Below, one piece after another: positions 60,561 through 64,000 of a DNA stretch of 64,000 nt. The notes below the pieces were generated by a model that had not been told where the DNA came from, did not search any database, and saw only the letters and a program-made list of their open reading frames with translations. Source of the DNA: Nocardioides sp. (GTDB taxonomy: Bacteria; Actinomycetota; Actinomycetes; Propionibacteriales; Nocardioidaceae); assembly GCA_025924815.1 (NCBI GenBank), contig JAICHQ010000001.1, forward strand, positions 1 to 64,000, in the 5' to 3' direction. Position 1 is the first letter of the stretch. The number at the start of each line of letters is the position of its first letter. The position numbers and the translations under genes were made by a program.

Positions 60561-61470
60561 CTACCGCCAGATCTCGGAGATCGGGGCGACCTCGGCGGCG
60601 TGGCCGACGTGGTGGCTGATCCCGAAGCCGTCCTCGAGGGTGCGGAGCAGGCTGTAGGGGTAGTGGGTCCGGCCGTACTCACCGTGGCTGACCAGCGGGC
60701 TGACGATCGCACAGACCACCGGGCCGCCGATCCGAAGCCGTTCTTCCCGGCCAGGCCGTCCTTGCGCTGGTCCTCGTCGTAGGTGATCACGATGACGCCG
60801 TCGGCGCCGAAGGCAGGCGACGCTGGGTCCTGGGCACCTCGCGAGCCAGGAAGTCGTCGAACTGCCGGTAGCGGTTGTTGGTCGGCTTGCAGTTGCCCTC
60901 ACCGTCCTCGCAGCCGTTGGGCAGCACCAGGTTGAAGGCCGGGACGTCTCCGGAGGCCAGCGCGTGGTCGAAGTCGCCCCTCGGCGCGTCCTCCGGGCCG
61001 GCATAGATGTCGTTCTGCAAGCACTCCTGCGACCGGTTCGTCGCCGACCAGACTCCGCCCTCGCCTCGAAGTTCGCGTAGTTGATCGCGGGATTGCCGGT
61101 CGTGTAGAAGCCGGTGAGCGGGCACGGACCCTGGGGTGGGCAGGTGCTCCCGGAGCCGGTCGCACTTGGCGGTGCCACCCTCCAGCCACGTCGTCCACGT
61201 CCGGCCGGTGACATCGAGCTGGTGGAAGAGGTCGTCCACGTCGTCATGGCATGCCGCGTCGTAGTCCTGCTGCTCACAACGGGTGAACCGCCCGGAGGTG
61301 AGTGCGACGTGGTTGGCCTGCGACCAGTGGGTCGTCGCACGGTGCTTCGTGAGCCACGCCGACCTCGGGCGCAGATGCCCCATCAGGTACGGCGCGTTCG
61401 TGGTGTCGAGGTGCGAGTGCGTCGTGTTCTCGCCCACGAAGACGAACACGTGACCGAAGTGCGGAACTCC
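60561..61470 (-). pseudogene. Decayed phosphoesterase (PF04185-like) gene
   Basis: Remains of a secreted phosphoesterase/acid-phosphatase-like gene spread over at least three frames. In order on the minus strand they are GVPHFGHVFVFVGENTTHSH with NAPYLMGHL and LTSGRFTRCEQQDYDAACHDDV (one frame), CPLTGFYTTGNPAINYANFE (second frame), NDIYAGPEDAPRGDFDHALA with AFNLVLPNGCEDGEGNCKPT (first frame again), VIVITYDEDQRKDG (third) and VSPLVSHGEYGRTHYPYSLL to the stop (second). The start with signal peptide is gone. It is therefore a non-functional remnant. Confidence 0.85.
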
Positions 61471-61509
61471 TTCGAGGTCGGCCCCGGAGGTCGGGCCCCG
61501 GCCCTGGGT

Positions 61510-61544
61510 TGAATGACCGTTCAGACAGTGGCAGGGTGCCCTGC
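61510..61544 (+). promoter_or_regulatory. Palindromes before the dimethylglycine-dehydrogenase-like gene
   Basis: TGAATGACCGTTCA (61510-61523) has TGAA/TTCA arms, resembling a TetR-type operator. GCAGGG-TG-CCCTGC (61531-61544) is a perfect palindrome ending at the start codon and containing the only purine-rich ribosome-site-like bases, so it could hide the site by pairing or act as an operator. Confidence 0.4.
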
Positions 61545-64000
61545 ATGTCGCTCGACTTCACCGCCATCAATCCCGCCGCTGCTCGGGCCGAGGACGCCGC
61601 CTCCCGACAGTCGGGCGAGCTGCCGAGCCGGGCACAGTACGTCGTCGTGGGCGGTGGCGTCGTCGGGACGTCGATCGCGTACCACCTGGCCCTGCTGGGT
61701 GCAGGCGATGTCGTCCTCCTCGAGCGCAAGCAGCTGACGTCGGGTACGACGTGGCACGCGGCCGGTGAGGTCGTCTCCGGCGGTGCGACGGAGGACGCGC
61801 TCTGGATGGCGCGCTACTCCGCCGAGCTGTACGCGAGGCTCGAGGTGGAGACCGGACTGTCGACCGGCTTCCGGCAGTGCGGCTACCTCCAGCTGGCGAC
61901 CACCGAGCGGCGAGACGAGGCGTTCCGCCGCGAGACGGCGTACATGCGGTCGGTCGGGATGACCAAGGAGGTGCTGTCGCCGGGCGAGGTGGCCGACCTG
62001 GTGCCGCTGATGCGGACCGACGACATCATCCACGGGTTCTGGACGCCCGACGAGGGCCGTGCCAACCCGGTCGACGTGACCATGTCGATGGCCAAGGGTG
62101 CACGGCAGCGCGGCGCACGGATCTTCGAGGACACCGAGGTCACCGACTTCGTCCTCGAGGGCACCCGCGTCGTCGGCGTCCGCACCGAACGCGGCGACAT
62201 CGAGTGCGAGAAGGTCGTGCTCGCGGCCGGTCTGTGGGGGCGCGAGCTCGCCGCCAAGGCGGACGTCACGGTCCCGCTCCAGGCGGCCGAGCACTACTAC
62301 CTGCTCACCGAGCCGATCGACGGCGTCACCCCTGAGTCGGTGCCGGTGGTCGAGGAGCCGGAGTCCTACGGCTACTACCGCGAGGAGGGCGGCGGCCTGC
62401 TGGTCGGGATGTTCGAGCCGGTCGGCAAGGCCTGGGCGCTGGACGGTACGCCGCGCGACAGCGCATTCGCCGTGCTCGCGCCGGACTGGGACCGGCTGGC
62501 GCCGTTCCTCGAGGTCGCGATGCGGCGCTTCCCGGCGCTCGAGGACGCCGGGATCCGCACACTCTTCTGCGGGCCGGAGAGCTTCACCGACGACATCTCG
62601 CCGATGCTGGGCGAGTCGCCCGAGGTCGACGGTCTCTACGTGGCCTGCGGCCTGAACTCCGTCGGCATCCTCTCCGGCGGTGGCCTCGGCCACGTGATGG
62701 CGCAGTGGCTGATCGAGGGGCACCCCCCGATCGACCTCGGCGCCGTCGGCGTCGACCGGGCGCACGAGTTCCAGGCGACCCGGCGCTTCCGCGAGGAGCG
62801 CACGGTCGAGCGGCTCGGGTTCCTGCTCAACAACCTGTCCTGGCCGAACGCCGAGTACCGGCACGGGCGCGACGTACGCCGGTCGCCGTACCACGCCCAG
62901 CACGTCGCCGACGGCGCCCACTTCGTGACCACCAGCGGCTGGGAGTTCCCCGACTACTTCGCCGGCCAGGGCGTCACCCCGACCGTCGAGTGGGGGTACG
63001 CGCGGGGCGAGGGGTTCGAGCGGACACGCGAGGAGCACCTCCGGGCCCGCGAGCACGTCGGGATCTTCGACATGACGCTGATGTCGCACCATCTCGTGCA
63101 GGGGCCGCACGCGATGACGGTGCTCAACCGCGTGTGCACCGCCGACGTCGACACCGCGCTCGGCCGAGTCGTCTACACCCAGTGGTGCGACGAGCGCGGC
63201 GGCATCATCGCCGACGTCACGGTGACCCGCCTGGCCGAGGACCGGTACGTCGTGATCAGCGGCGACAACATCCACCGCCGCATCCCCGCGTGGATCCGCC
63301 GGCAGACGCGCGAGGGCGAGTTCCTCACCGTCACCGACGTCACCAGCGCCAACGCCCTGCTGTCGGTGCAGGGGCCGAGGTCGCGCGAGCTGCTGCAGCG
63401 GCTGAGCCCCGACGACTGGTCGAACGACGCCTTCCCGTACCTGACGGCCCGGAAGGTCGAGCTCGGCTACACCCCGCTCTGGGCGCTGCGCGTGACGTAC
63501 GTCGGCGAGCTCGGCTGGGACCTCCTCGTGCCGACCGAGTTCGGCGCCACGCTGTACGACCAGCTCCGCGAGGCCGGCGCCGACCTCGGCTTCCGCCCCA
63601 CCGGCGTCGGCGCCCTCGGCACGATGAGGCTGGAGAAGGCCTACCGCGACATGGGCCACGACATCGACTCCACCGACACTCCGATCGAGGCCGGACTCGG
63701 CTTCACCATCGCCTGGGGCAAGTCCGGTGGCTTCGTCGGCCGCGACGCTCTGCTGAAGCAGAAGGAGTCCGGACCACCCACCCGGCGGCTGGTGAACGTC
63801 CTGCTGGACTCCCCCGACCTCGACCTGATCGGCGACGAGCCGCTCTACTGGGACGGCAGACCCGTCGGCATCGTCCGCGCCGGGGGCTTCGGGCACTCCC
63901 TCGGCGCCGCCTGCGGCATCGCCGAGGTCAAGGGTGACGAGCCCGTCACCGCCGCGACCCTGTCCGCCGGGTCCTTCGAGATCGACATCGCCGGCACGAA
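61545..64000 (+). CDS. Dimethylglycine-dehydrogenase/GcvT-family flavoprotein (cut by window edge)
   Basis: A large oxidase or dehydrogenase that demethylates an N-methyl amine (dimethylglycine, sarcosine or similar) and passes the methylene to tetrahydrofolate. The visible 818 codons comprise a DAO-type FAD domain (YVVVGGGVVGTSIAYHLALLGAGDVVLLERKQLTSGTTWHAAG, where HAAG includes the flavin-linking His region), the FAO_M domain (LLNNLSWPNAEYRHGRDVRRSPY) and most of a GcvT aminomethyltransferase-like domain (QWCDERGGIIADVTVTRL, YVGELGWDLLVP, GTMRLEKAYRDMG). The start ATG 61545 begins MSLDFTAINPAAARAEDA. Only the last few dozen residues should be outside the window. Its position after the LacI locus may be coincidental. 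Confidence 0.9.
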   Translation, partial: MSLDFTAINPAAARAEDAASRQSGELPSRAQYVVVGGGVVGTSIAYHLALLGAGDVVLLERKQLTSGTTWHAAGEVVSGGATEDALWMARYSAELYARLEVETGLSTGFRQCGYLQLATTERRDEAFRRETAYMRSVGMTKEVLSPGEVADLVPLMRTDDIIHGFWTPDEGRANPVDVTMSMAKGARQRGARIFEDTEVTDFVLEGTRVVGVRTERGDIECEKVVLAAGLWGRELAAKADVTVPLQAAEHYYLLTEPIDGVTPESVPVVEEPESYGYYREEGGGLLVGMFEPVGKAWALDGTPRDSAFAVLAPDWDRLAPFLEVAMRRFPALEDAGIRTLFCGPESFTDDISPMLGESPEVDGLYVACGLNSVGILSGGGLGHVMAQWLIEGHPPIDLGAVGVDRAHEFQATRRFREERTVERLGFLLNNLSWPNAEYRHGRDVRRSPYHAQHVADGAHFVTTSGWEFPDYFAGQGVTPTVEWGYARGEGFERTREEHLRAREHVGIFDMTLMSHHLVQGPHAMTVLNRVCTADVDTALGRVVYTQWCDERGGIIADVTVTRLAEDRYVVISGDNIHRRIPAWIRRQTREGEFLTVTDVTSANALLSVQGPRSRELLQRLSPDDWSNDAFPYLTARKVELGYTPLWALRVTYVGELGWDLLVPTEFGATLYDQLREAGADLGFRPTGVGALGTMRLEKAYRDMGHDIDSTDTPIEAGLGFTIAWGKSGGFVGRDALLKQKESGPPTRRLVNVLLDSPDLDLIGDEPLYWDGRPVGIVRAGGFGHSLGAACGIAEVKGDEPVTAATLSAGSFEIDIAGT

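Overview
The window reads as chromosomal DNA of a high-GC actinobacterium, most likely a Nocardioides or close relative. The pointers are the strong G/C third-position bias, an F420-type NADPH reductase, an actinobacterial Dcd, an FadE5-like acyl-CoA dehydrogenase, an EtfD-like membrane Fe-S oxidoreductase, a DUF222-HNH protein, a PxKF secreted protein, frequent GTG starts and many genes with a -10 hexamer placed 6-8 bases before the start codon (leaderless-type promoters). I see no phage, IS element, CRISPR array or rRNA. There is one tRNA (Gly, CCC anticodon).

Layout. 1-5.0 kb: histidine degradation (hutU cut by the window edge, hutH), a secreted protein, a small membrane/coiled-coil protein and an IclR regulator. 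5.1-7.9 kb: the EtfD-like protein with six SLFD motifs in its tail. 7.9-9.7 kb: a ribbon-helix-helix protein with palindromic operators, a DUF4097 beta-repeat protein and a 42-residue protein. 9.7-17.4 kb: housekeeping genes (F420/NADP reductase, dcd, SGNH hydrolase, tRNA-Gly, DUF2461, Rrf2, acyl-CoA dehydrogenase, LysE exporter, DEAD-box helicase). 17.5-20.9 kb: two esterases with an ATP-grasp ligase and a possible overlapping small gene. 21-27.2 kb: a frameshifted HNH gene, a DUF2975/XRE pair, phosphoglucomutase and small enzymes. 27.3-33.7 kb: a branched-chain amino-acid-type ABC operon divergent from a CrtI-like flavoprotein. 33.8-39.3 kb: a frameshifted amidohydrolase, a DUF6907-like gene, and a PxKF protein divergent from a two-component system.

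39.4-48.3 kb is a catabolic locus. A fused 2-oxoacid dehydrogenase E1 plus E2 runs leftward. A VOC enzyme, a GntR regulator, a two-subunit molybdenum hydroxylase, an AhpD-like protein and an alpha/beta hydrolase run rightward. Two TTGG(G)ATCCAA sites lie between. 48.4-52.1 kb holds a DUF1326-DUF2182 pair, a flavoprotein, and a small monooxygenase-like protein with a MarR regulator.

52.4-60.5 kb is a second catabolic locus. An alpha/beta hydrolase, a 3-hydroxyisobutyrate-dehydrogenase-like enzyme, an M24 peptidase-like protein and a succinate-semialdehyde-type dehydrogenase diverge from a signal-less substrate-binding-like protein, an MFS transporter and a LacI regulator. Two identical 16-bp LacI-type operators sit in the divergent promoter. 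The window ends with a decayed phosphoesterase and a dimethylglycine-dehydrogenase-like flavoprotein cut by the edge.

Overlapping stop/start codons (TGATG, ATGA, GTGA) are very common, so most clusters look translationally coupled. The least explained parts are the two operator-controlled catabolic loci, the esterase/ATP-grasp cassette, the SLFD-repeat tail and the RHH/DUF4097 cassette.
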